From positions 1-16,139 of the forward strand of contig CAMCWJ010000027.1 in NCBI GenBank assembly GCA_945882475.1: 16,139 bases of DNA, given 5' to 3'. This stretch comes from Bifidobacterium breve (GTDB taxonomy: Bacteria > Actinomycetota > Actinomycetes > Mycobacteriales > Mycobacteriaceae). The notes under the pieces were generated by a model. That model saw nothing but the letters and a program-made list of their open reading frames with translations. It had not been told where the DNA came from and made no database searches. Made by a program: the position numbers and the translations under genes. Shown in pieces: positions 7,507 through 13,036 of the stretch (positions are counted from its first letter, which is position 1; the number at the start of each line of letters is the position of its first letter).

Positions 7507-7535
7507 AGCGTAGTACAGATGAAAATGGTTTTCAA
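7507..7535 (-). promoter_or_regulatory. promoter of the znuACB-pxpA operon
   Basis: Read on the - strand, a -35 hexamer TTGAAA (7535-7530) and a -10 hexamer TACGCT (7512-7507, matching TANNNT) are separated by exactly 17 bases. Transcription would begin near 7500, leaving a leader of about 22 bases with the AAGGGG ribosome binding site before ATG 7478. The spacing and match are good for a SigA-type promoter, but it is a prediction only. Confidence 0.6.
7520..7534. promoter_or_regulatory. putative Zur operator (zinc repressor box)
   Basis: TGAAAATGGTTTTCA is an inverted repeat with perfect six-base arms (TGAAAA / TTTTCA) around a three-base centre, a striking AT-rich island in GC-rich DNA. 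It resembles the mycobacterial Zur box core as I remember it (TGAAAATnATTTTCA) and not the IdeR iron box. It covers the -35 hexamer and part of the spacer of the operon promoter, so a bound Zur-zinc complex would block polymerase and release it on zinc starvation. The centre is 76 bases from the predicted start of the divergent gene, too far for simple repression of that side. Confidence 0.7.
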
Positions 7536-7590
7536 TAACCGCCCCGGGGGTAGCTGTTCTGTCATCCCGGGTCCGACGCCGTCTCGCGGC

Positions 7591-7596
7591 TACTCT
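7591..7596 (+). promoter_or_regulatory. candidate -10 element giving a leaderless mRNA
   Basis: TACTCT fits TANNNT. Counting seven bases on, transcription would start at 7603, which is the G of the GTG chosen for the DUF4344 lipoprotein. Leaderless mRNAs beginning at ATG or GTG are common in mycobacteria, and no purine-rich ribosome binding site is visible before this start. No convincing -35 hexamer was found. Confidence 0.4.
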
Positions 7597-7602
7597 GCGT
7601 TG

Positions 7603-8460
7603 GTGATCTCGGGACAGCCAGGTACGCCCGGCCGGGTCGCTGCGCTGGCAGCGATCTGCACGGCGGCACTCCTCGTCGGCGGTTGCGGCGGCGATGCGCA
7701 GATGGATCCGGAACCCGGTCGCATGATCGCCTCCTACGACGACGCCACCACGCCCGAGGCGATCCGGGGCCGCGCGATGATGCAGAACTCGAAACTCCTT
7801 GAGGGACTTGCTGCCGATGTCAACGACTCCCTGAAACTTCCGCGCGATGTCGCCCTGATCGGCCAGCAGTGCGGCCAGGCGAACGCCGGCTGGAACAAGA
7901 CCGAGAACAGGATCAGGATCTGCTACGAACTCGCCGATCTAAACCTGCGCCTGTTCGACAAGGACCCCAATGACGGTGAGGCGCTTGGGGAACTATCCCA
8001 ACCCGCCGCCTACGCGGCCGCCGTCGACGCCCTCTACGCGGTGTTCTTCCACGAACTCGGCCATGCCGTCATCTCGCTCTACGACCTACCGTTCACCGGG
8101 CGCGAGGAAGACGTCGCCGACCAACTCGCGGCGTTCGTCGTCCTCGAGGCGGACGACTTCCTGACGGATTTCCCCGACGCCGCCCGGGTGATGGAGGCGT
8201 ACGCCGCAATGTTCGATAAGTGGGCTGCCCTGCGGGGCACCGCAGACGCCTCTGACTTCGCAGAAGCGCACTCCCTCAACGAGGCCCGGATGTTCAACCT
8301 CCGGTGCTGGATCTACGGCTCGGACCCGGCCGCCCACGCCGACATGATCGCCGATGGCAGCCTGCCCGAGGCGCGGGCGGCCGGCTGCCCGGAGGAGTAC
8401 CAGCAGCTGCGCAAGGCCTGGTCCACCCTGCTTGCGCCATACATCGTGCGCCCCAACTGA
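7603..8460 (+). CDS. DUF4344-family putative metallopeptidase lipoprotein
   Basis: A probable exported, lipid-anchored zinc metallopeptidase of unknown substrate. The 285-residue precursor starts with a signal peptide whose hydrophobic core (about residues 12-25) ends in the lipobox VGGC, with Cys28 as the lipidation site. The zinc-peptidase motif HELGH lies at residues 150-154, followed by the family-typical GREEDVADQLAAF, where an acidic residue probably supplies the third metal ligand. Four further cysteines (two in the QQCG...RICYE region and two in NLRCW and AGCPEEY) may form disulfides outside the cell. GTG 7603 is preferred: it starts the signal peptide and coincides with the predicted transcription start; TTG 7600 is the only near alternative, and the frame's continuation upstream runs through the neighbouring promoter. 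It is divergent from the zinc-import operon. Function is not known; peptidase activity is inferred from the motif. Confidence 0.82.
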   Translation: MISGQPGTPGRVAALAAICTAALLVGGCGGDAQMDPEPGRMIASYDDATTPEAIRGRAMMQNSKLLEGLAADVNDSLKLPRDVALIGQQCGQANAGWNKTENRIRICYELADLNLRLFDKDPNDGEALGELSQPAAYAAAVDALYAVFFHELGHAVISLYDLPFTGREEDVADQLAAFVVLEADDFLTDFPDAARVMEAYAAMFDKWAALRGTADASDFAEAHSLNEARMFNLRCWIYGSDPAAHADMIADGSLPEARAAGCPEEYQQLRKAWSTLLAPYIVRPN

Positions 8461-8468
8461 ATTGGGGC
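8450..8468 (+). terminator. stem-loop over the stop codon of the DUF4344 gene
   Basis: GCCCCAA and TTGGGGC form a perfect seven-base stem around the loop CTGAA, and the TGA stop lies in the loop. No run of T follows, so it would be a non-canonical terminator of the kind often proposed in mycobacteria. It sits between convergent genes (kstR ends at 8499) and could serve both strands. The right arm can also pair with CCAA at 8469-8472, giving a competing fold. Confidence 0.4.
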
Positions 8469-8498
8469 CCAACTGAAATGCACTAGACGGTACCGCCG

Positions 8499-9149
8499 CT
8501 AGGTCGTCTCGTCGTCGCCGATCAGTAATCGGACCGCGAGGTCGAGGCGCTTGCTCACGTCATTGGCCGATGCCCGTCGGGTCAGCCAGGCCAGCAGGTT
8601 GGACAACCACACATCGGAGATCACCCGGGCGATGTGGTACTGGTCCTCGGTGGGCTCGCCGTCGCTCATCGCGCGGGCGAACATCGAGTCGATGATCTTT
8701 TCCACGTGGTCGACCTCGCCGGCCGCCGATGCGTCGGCGAAGACGTAGGCCCGGGTCATCGCCTCGGTCAGTAACGGGTTGCGCTGCATTGCGCGGTTGA
8801 GCTTGCCCACCATGAAGTTCAGCCGCTGATAGGGCGTACCCACGGTGACACTCGAGCGGTCGGTCTTGGCGTCGATGCGCTCGAACTCCCGACCCAGCGC
8901 GGAGACCAGCAGGTGAACTTTCGAGGGGAAGTAGCGGTACAGCGTGCCGACGGCGACGTCTGCGCGGTCTGCGACCGCGCGCATCTGGACCGCCTCGAAG
9001 CCGCCCTTGGAGGCAATGGCCAGGGTGGCGTCGAGGATGCGCTTGCGTCGCTCTCGCTGGGCCTCGGAGCCGAGTTCTGATTCAGTGAGAACCGAAACCG
9101 GCATCACCTCGCGCGGCTGCGAACCGGCCCCCCCGGCTGGCGACGACAT
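8499..9149 (-). CDS. kstR: KstR, TetR-family repressor of cholesterol catabolism
   Basis: KstR represses the large cholesterol-degradation regulon in actinobacteria and is released by a steroid CoA thioester (3-oxo-4-cholestenoyl-CoA). The 216-residue protein closely matches the M. tuberculosis KstR that I recall: QRERRKRILDAT then the helix-turn-helix region at about 56-78 (RADVAVGTLYRYFPSK), and a conserved ligand-binding half with LNRAMQRNPLLTEAMTRAY, VFADASA and DVWLSNLLAWLTRRAS. ATG 9149 is supported by AAGGAG on the - strand at 9165-9160, ten bases upstream; ATG 9104 is an internal alternative, and the N-terminal 25 residues are poorly conserved in the family. The gene is divergent from fadE34 with a perfect KstR operator between them, so it is probably autoregulated. 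Confidence 0.96.
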   Translation of the reverse strand: MSSPAGGAGSQPREVMPVSVLTESELGSEAQRERRKRILDATLAIASKGGFEAVQMRAVADRADVAVGTLYRYFPSKVHLLVSALGREFERIDAKTDRSSVTVGTPYQRLNFMVGKLNRAMQRNPLLTEAMTRAYVFADASAAGEVDHVEKIIDSMFARAMSDGEPTEDQYHIARVISDVWLSNLLAWLTRRASANDVSKRLDLAVRLLIGDDETT

Positions 9150-9210
9150 CGCTGGCAGGCTCCTTCTGTACTGGTCGCGGGTCGACTTGACGCCTCATCG
9201 CTGGCACTAT

Positions 9211-9224
9211 TAGAACACGTTCTA
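9211..9224. promoter_or_regulatory. KstR operator between kstR and fadE34
   Basis: TAGAACACGTTCTA is a perfect inverted repeat (TAGAAC / GTTCTA with a two-base centre) and fits the KstR consensus TnnAACnnGTTnnA at every fixed position. It lies in the divergent promoter region and its last two bases overlap the TAGTAT -10 element of fadE34, so binding should silence fadE34 and, on the other strand, kstR itself. Confidence 0.92.
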
Positions 9225-9228
9225 GTAT
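9223..9228 (+). promoter_or_regulatory. candidate -10 element of fadE34
   Basis: TAGTAT matches TANNNT and overlaps the KstR operator, in the same register as TAGTCT at the hsaA promoter. Transcription would begin near 9235, which is downstream of ATG 9231 and therefore argues against that ATG as the fadE34 start. No good -35 hexamer is seen. Confidence 0.5.
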
Positions 9229-9278
9229 CTATGCGGCGCTCTTGCGCCTACCTCCGGTCAAACCTGAAGGAGCCCGCG

Positions 9279-11378
9279 GTGTCCGCGACCATCATCGACG
9301 AACAGTTCGCCGCGCGTGAGTTGGTTCGGAGTTGGGCGGCCGGTACCGGCGCTCCCGACGCCATCCGGGACATCGAGGACGGCCATCCCGACGCCTGGCG
9401 CAAGATCTACGACGGCATTTCCGAGCTGGGCCTGTTCGGTGTCGCCGTCGCTGAGGAGCACGGTGGCGCCGGCGGATCGGTGGTCGACCTGTGCGCCATG
9501 GTGGAGGAGGCGGCACGGGCGTTGATCCCCGGACCGGTCGTTACCACCGCGCTGGCCACCCTGGTGGTGACCGATCCCGCACTGCTGCACGAATTGTCGG
9601 CGGGGCAGTTGACCGCCGGTGCCACGCTGCACGCAGAGCTTCGCGAGGACGCCGGGCGGGTCTCCGGCACCGCCGATTATGTGCTGGGGGCGCTGGGTTC
9701 GGGACTGCTGCTGCTGCCGGTCGGTGAACATGTGGTCGCCATTGATGCCACCGCCGACGGCGTCGTGGTCGAACCGTTGGATGCCACCGACTTCTCCCGG
9801 CCGCTGGCCCGGGTGAGGTTGGACTCGGTTCCGGCGACCCGACTGGCGGCGTCGCGACAGGAGTTCGCCGACCTCGCCGCGACCCTCTTCGCCGCGGAGG
9901 CAGCGGGGGTCGCCAGGTGGACCCTGGAGACCGCCGCCGAGTACGCCAAGGTTCGCGAGCAGTTCGGTAAGCCGATCGGCAGCTTCCAGGCCATCAAGCA
10001 CATGTGCGCGGAGATGCTGCTGCGGTCCCAGCAGATCGCGGTAGCGGCCGCCGACGCGGCGGTCGCGGCGTCCGATCCCCGCCAGTTGTCCATCGCGGCG
10101 GCGGTCGCAGCCGCCGCCGGGATCGACGCGGCGAAGGGCAACGCCAAGGACTGCATTCAGGTGTTGGGCGGCATCGGCATCACCTGGGAACACGACGCGC
10201 ACCTCTATCTGCGGCGCGCGTACGGGATCGCCCAGTTCCTCGGTGGCCGCTCGTACAACCTGCGGCGGGTTGCGGCGCTGACCCTCGACGGCGTCCGCCG
10301 CGAGTTGCACATCGACTTGGACTCCGTCGCCCATCTGCGACCCGAGATCACCGCTGCAGTAGCCGACGTGGCCGCGCTACCGGTCGGAGACCGTCAGGTC
10401 GCGATGGCCGGCAACGGCCTACTCGCGCCGCACTGGCCCAGGCCCTACGGCCGTGAGGCCTTACCTGCCGAGCAGTTGCTCATCGACCAGGAACTCGCCT
10501 CCGCCGGCGTCGCGCGACCGGACCTCGTCATCGGCTGGTGGGCGGTGCCGACCATCCTCGAACACGGCACCGCCGAACAGATCGACCAATTCGTTCCGCC
10601 GACCCTGCGCGGCGATCTGATCTGGTGCCAGCTGTTCAGCGAACCGGGGGCCGGTTCGGACCTGGCTGCGCTTCGTACCAAAGCCGTTCGCACCGAAGGT
10701 GGTTGGAAGCTCAACGGCCAGAAGGTGTGGACCTCGGCCGCGCACCGGGCGCACTGGGGCGTCTGCCTGGCCCGCACCGACGCCGATGCCCCCAAGCACA
10801 AGGGCATCACCTACTTCCTCGTCGACATGCGCTCACCGGGCATCGAGATCCGCCCGCTGCGTGAGATCACCGGTCACCGCAACTTCAACGAGGTGTTCTT
10901 CGACGACCTCTTCGTTCCCGACGAGATGGTGGTCGGCGACATCAACGGAGGCTGGCCGTTGGCGCGCAACACGCTGGCCAACGAACGGGTGGCCATGGCC
11001 CATGGCAGCGCGCTGGGCAATCCGATGGAGGAGATGCTGCGCAGCTTCGCGCAAGGGCAACTCGATCCGGCGTCGGTCGACTCGCTCGGCGAACTCTTGC
11101 TGGCCGCCCAGGTGGGTTCGCTGCTCGATCACCGCATCGTGGAGTTGTCAGTGGGCGGTCAGGACAACAGTGCCGAAGCCAGCGCGCGCAAGCTGATCGG
11201 GGTGCGCTACCGGCAGTCTCTCGAAGAGTTCCGGATGGAGCAGTCCCCGGGAGCAGGCGTGGTCGACAACGAGGCGGTGCAGACCTTCCTCAACACCCGG
11301 TGCCTGTCGATTGCCGGCGGCACCGAGCAGATCCTGCTCACCATGGCCGGCGAGCGGTTGCTCGGCCTGCCGCGGTAG
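9279..11378 (+). CDS. fadE34: steroid side-chain acyl-CoA dehydrogenase FadE34 (ChsE3)
   Basis: A cytosolic FAD enzyme that introduces a double bond into steroid side-chain CoA thioesters; M. tuberculosis FadE34 acts on five-carbon (cholenoyl-type) side chains. At 699 residues it is twice normal acyl-CoA dehydrogenase length and has two fused dehydrogenase-like halves. The first half has the FAD-contact motif REQFGKPIG near 240-250 and QVLGGIGITWEHDAHLYLRRA near 300-320. The second half, from about residue 385, has CQLFSEPGAGSDLAALRT, GQKVWTSAA, FDDLFVPDEMVVG and the C-terminal AGGTEQILL. GTG 9279 is chosen because AAGGAG lies at 9267-9272, six bases ahead, and because the predicted transcription start is at 9235; ATG 9231 would add 16 residues. 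It lies in the kstR-fadE34 divergent pair, as in M. tuberculosis. Confidence 0.93.
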   Translation: MSATIIDEQFAARELVRSWAAGTGAPDAIRDIEDGHPDAWRKIYDGISELGLFGVAVAEEHGGAGGSVVDLCAMVEEAARALIPGPVVTTALATLVVTDPALLHELSAGQLTAGATLHAELREDAGRVSGTADYVLGALGSGLLLLPVGEHVVAIDATADGVVVEPLDATDFSRPLARVRLDSVPATRLAASRQEFADLAATLFAAEAAGVARWTLETAAEYAKVREQFGKPIGSFQAIKHMCAEMLLRSQQIAVAAADAAVAASDPRQLSIAAAVAAAAGIDAAKGNAKDCIQVLGGIGITWEHDAHLYLRRAYGIAQFLGGRSYNLRRVAALTLDGVRRELHIDLDSVAHLRPEITAAVADVAALPVGDRQVAMAGNGLLAPHWPRPYGREALPAEQLLIDQELASAGVARPDLVIGWWAVPTILEHGTAEQIDQFVPPTLRGDLIWCQLFSEPGAGSDLAALRTKAVRTEGGWKLNGQKVWTSAAHRAHWGVCLARTDADAPKHKGITYFLVDMRSPGIEIRPLREITGHRNFNEVFFDDLFVPDEMVVGDINGGWPLARNTLANERVAMAHGSALGNPMEEMLRSFAQGQLDPASVDSLGELLLAAQVGSLLDHRIVELSVGGQDNSAEASARKLIGVRYRQSLEEFRMEQSPGAGVVDNEAVQTFLNTRCLSIAGGTEQILLTMAGERLLGLPR

Positions 11379-11381
11379 GCG

Positions 11382-11395
11382 CCGAGGCGGCTCGG
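11382..11395. terminator. small GC stem-loop between convergent fadE34 and ferredoxin genes
   Basis: CCGAG and CTCGG form a five-base stem with loop GCGG just after the fadE34 stop and 16 bases before the end of the convergent ferredoxin gene. There is no T tract. It is a weak candidate for a bidirectional terminator. Confidence 0.3.
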
Positions 11396-11410
11396 AGATT
11401 GATGGTGGCT

Positions 11411-11701
11411 CTAGTCGTAGCTGACTTCGACCGAGTCGGTGACGGGGCGGGCCTGGCACACCAGGATCAGGCCGTCGGCCAGGTCATCGGACTCCAGGAC
11501 GTCATTGACTTCCATCTCCACCTCGCCGCTGAGCGCGGTTGCCGCGCAGGCGCCGCAGTGGCCCTCCCGGCAGGAGAACGGGGCGTCGATGCCCTGCTCG
11601 AGCAGGACGTCGAGCAGCTTCTCGGAGCGGGGCCACGACACCGTGTGGGTGTTTCCGTCGAGGTGAACGACGGCGGTGGCCGGCTTGTCGGAGCTCGTCA
11701 C
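11411..11701 (-). CDS. stand-alone [2Fe-2S] ferredoxin matching the C-terminal domain of KshB
   Basis: KshB is the FAD/NADH reductase, with a C-terminal plant-type ferredoxin domain, that feeds electrons to the 3-ketosteroid 9-alpha-hydroxylase KshA. Here only that ferredoxin domain is encoded: 96 residues, iron ligands Cys44, Cys49, Cys52 (CREGHCGAC) and Cys82 (LVCQ), preceded by ATAVVHLDGNTHTVSWPR and ending DSVEVSYD, as in the KshB C-terminus I recall. The FAD and NAD domains (about 250 residues) are missing, and no room exists for them: hsaA begins 143 bases away. GTG 11701 is supported by GGAAAGGAT (11719-11711) nine bases upstream; the frame's further upstream codons cross the KstR box and promoter. 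It occupies the kshB position, divergent from hsaA, and keeps a KstR operator. It is probably expressed on steroids and needs a reductase encoded elsewhere, or is a relic. Confidence 0.88.
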   Translation of the reverse strand: MTSSDKPATAVVHLDGNTHTVSWPRSEKLLDVLLEQGIDAPFSCREGHCGACAATALSGEVEMEVNDVLESDDLADGLILVCQARPVTDSVEVSYD

Positions 11702-11710
11702 GGGCGCCCG

Positions 11711-11719
11711 ATCCTTTCC
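11711..11719 (-). promoter_or_regulatory. ribosome binding site deciding the ferredoxin start
   Basis: GGAAAGGAT on the - strand lies nine bases before GTG 11701. The nine bases between it and the start codon plus the first start-codon base form the palindrome CGGGCGCCCG. This site is the main argument for translation of the short ferredoxin as an independent protein. Confidence 0.65.
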
Positions 11720-11724
11720 ACAAC

Positions 11725-11738
11725 TAGAACACGTTACA
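11725..11738. promoter_or_regulatory. KstR operator proximal to the ferredoxin gene
   Basis: TAGAACACGTTACA fits the consensus TnnAACnnGTTnnA at all fixed positions, though the outer flanks are not fully palindromic. It starts 24 bases upstream of the ferredoxin start and so should cover that promoter; on the - strand it reads TGTAACGTGTTCTA and runs into TAGTTG, a weak -10, with TTGTCA (11748-11743) as a possible -35. Confidence 0.85.
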
Positions 11739-11781
11739 GAAATGACAATATGATGAACTAGCTGGTACGAGTTGGAAGTTC

Positions 11782-11810
11782 TCGACACGAATCGTAACGT
11801 GTTCTAGTCT
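11782..11810 (+). promoter_or_regulatory. promoter of the hsaADCB operon
   Basis: TCGACA (11782-11787, one base from TTGACA) and TAGTCT (11805-11810, matching TANNNT) are 17 bases apart. Transcription would start near 11817, giving a leader of about 28 bases with GGGAGG at 11833-11838 before GTG 11845. The KstR box fills most of the spacer and overlaps the -10 element. Confidence 0.55.
11793..11806. promoter_or_regulatory. KstR operator proximal to hsaA (one mismatch)
   Basis: CGTAACGTGTTCTA matches TnnAACnnGTTnnA at all fixed positions except the first, which is C instead of T. It sits inside the predicted hsaA promoter. Its centre is 68 bases, about six and a half helical turns, from the centre of the ferredoxin-proximal operator, so the two sites probably act on the two divergent genes separately. 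Confidence 0.82.
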
Positions 11811-11844
11811 GGTCAAGAGAATTCGCATTCATGGGAGGCATGCA

Positions 11845-13029
11845 GTGACATCGATCCAACAGCGTGACGCGCAGACGGTTCTGGCCGCCATCGATGAACT
11901 GCTGCCGCGACTGCGTGAGCGCAACCAGGAGACTGAGGATCTGCGCCGTCTTCCCGACGCGACGATCGCCGATCTCGACGCCGCCGGCTACTTCAAGATG
12001 CTGCAGCCCGAGCAGTGGGGCGGCTTGCAGTGCGATCCCACGTTGTTCTTCGAGGCCGTGCGCCGGATCGCCAGCGCCTGCGGGTCCACCGGATGGGCCA
12101 CCTCGATCCTTGGCGTGCACAACTGGCACCTCGCGCAATTCGATCAGCAGGCTCAGGAGGACGTCTGGGCCGACGATCCGACGGTGCGGATCTCGTCGTC
12201 GTACGCGCCGATGGGTGCCGGAGTGGTCGTCGACGGCGGCTACCTCGTCAACGGCAACTGGCTGTGGTCCTCGGGATGCGACCACGCCAGCTGGACCTTC
12301 GTTGGCGGGCCGGTGATCAAGGACGGCCGCCCGGTCGATTTCGGCAGCTTCCTGATGCCGCTCGGCGACTATCAGATCAAAGACGAGTGGAACGTGGTCG
12401 GGCTCAAGGGCACCGGCAGCAACACCCTGGTGGTCAAGGACGTGTTCGTGCCGCGCCACCGGTTCCTGTCCTACGGGGCGATGAACGACCACACCGCGGG
12501 CGGGCTGAAGACCAACACCGCGACGGTGTACCGGATGCCCTGGGGCACCATGCATCCCACCACCATCTCGACGCCCATCGTCGGCATGGCTTACGGCGCC
12601 TACGACGCCCACGTGGAGTACCAGGGCAAGCGCGTCCGGGCTGCGTTCGCCGGCGAGAAGGCCAAGGACGATCCGTTCGCCAAGGTCCGCATTGCTGAGG
12701 CCGCCAGCGATATCGACGCCGCATGGCGCCAGCTGAAGGGCAACCTCGCCGAGGAGTACGAGCTGTTGTGCGCCGGCCAGGAGGTCCCGATGGAACTGCG
12801 GGCCCGCGCTCGCCGCGACCAGGTCCGCGCCACCGGCCGGGCCATCGCCTCCATCGACCGTCTCTTCGAGGCCGCCGGAGCCACCGCGCTCAACAGCGAC
12901 CAGGCGGTGCAACGGTTCTGGCGCGATGCGCACGCGGGCCGGGTGCACGCCGCCAACGATGCTGAGCGCGCCTACGTCATGTACGGCAACCACGAGTTCG
13001 GGTTGCCCATCGGCGACACGATGGTCTAA
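11845..13029 (+). CDS. hsaA: HsaA, 3-HSA 4-hydroxylase oxygenase component
   Basis: HsaA is the oxygenase of a two-component flavin monooxygenase that hydroxylates 3-HSA at C4 to the catechol 3,4-DHSA in cholesterol ring degradation; HsaB supplies reduced flavin. The 394-residue protein has the acyl-CoA dehydrogenase fold of group D monooxygenases. The catalytic pair of the M. tuberculosis enzyme is conserved with the same numbering: Ser143 (in WSSGCDHASW) and His368 (RVHAAND). Other family segments are WGGLQCDP, STGWATSILG and DEWNVVGLKGTGSNTLVVKD near 195-215. Start GTG 11845 has GGGAGG six bases upstream. It is the first gene of hsaA-hsaD-hsaC-hsaB under a KstR-controlled promoter. Confidence 0.97.
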   Translation: MTSIQQRDAQTVLAAIDELLPRLRERNQETEDLRRLPDATIADLDAAGYFKMLQPEQWGGLQCDPTLFFEAVRRIASACGSTGWATSILGVHNWHLAQFDQQAQEDVWADDPTVRISSSYAPMGAGVVVDGGYLVNGNWLWSSGCDHASWTFVGGPVIKDGRPVDFGSFLMPLGDYQIKDEWNVVGLKGTGSNTLVVKDVFVPRHRFLSYGAMNDHTAGGLKTNTATVYRMPWGTMHPTTISTPIVGMAYGAYDAHVEYQGKRVRAAFAGEKAKDDPFAKVRIAEAASDIDAAWRQLKGNLAEEYELLCAGQEVPMELRARARRDQVRATGRAIASIDRLFEAAGATALNSDQAVQRFWRDAHAGRVHAANDAERAYVMYGNHEFGLPIGDTMV

Positions 13030-13036
13030 CGCCGCG

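Noticed and set aside
7520..7534. The palindrome as an IdeR iron box.
   Set aside because: IdeR sites have a TTAGGTTAGG-type half; the TGAAAA/TTTTCA arms do not fit.
7479..7565. A longer ZnuA-like protein starting at 7565.
   Set aside because: It would cross the Zur box and promoter; ATG 7478 begins a proper lipoprotein signal peptide with a ribosome binding site.
9231..9278. ATG 9231 as the fadE34 start.
   Set aside because: It lies before the predicted transcription start (about 9235) and has no ribosome binding site; GTG 9279 has AAGGAG six bases ahead.
9258..10334. A 358-codon - strand frame opposite fadE34.
   Set aside because: Gly/Arg/Gln-rich shadow of the dehydrogenase; it also begins and ends without any regulatory signal.
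11702..11788. An N-terminal extension of the ferredoxin starting at 11788, or a remnant of the KshB reductase domains there.
   Set aside because: The 29 extra residues have no reductase motif and are encoded across the KstR operator and promoter.
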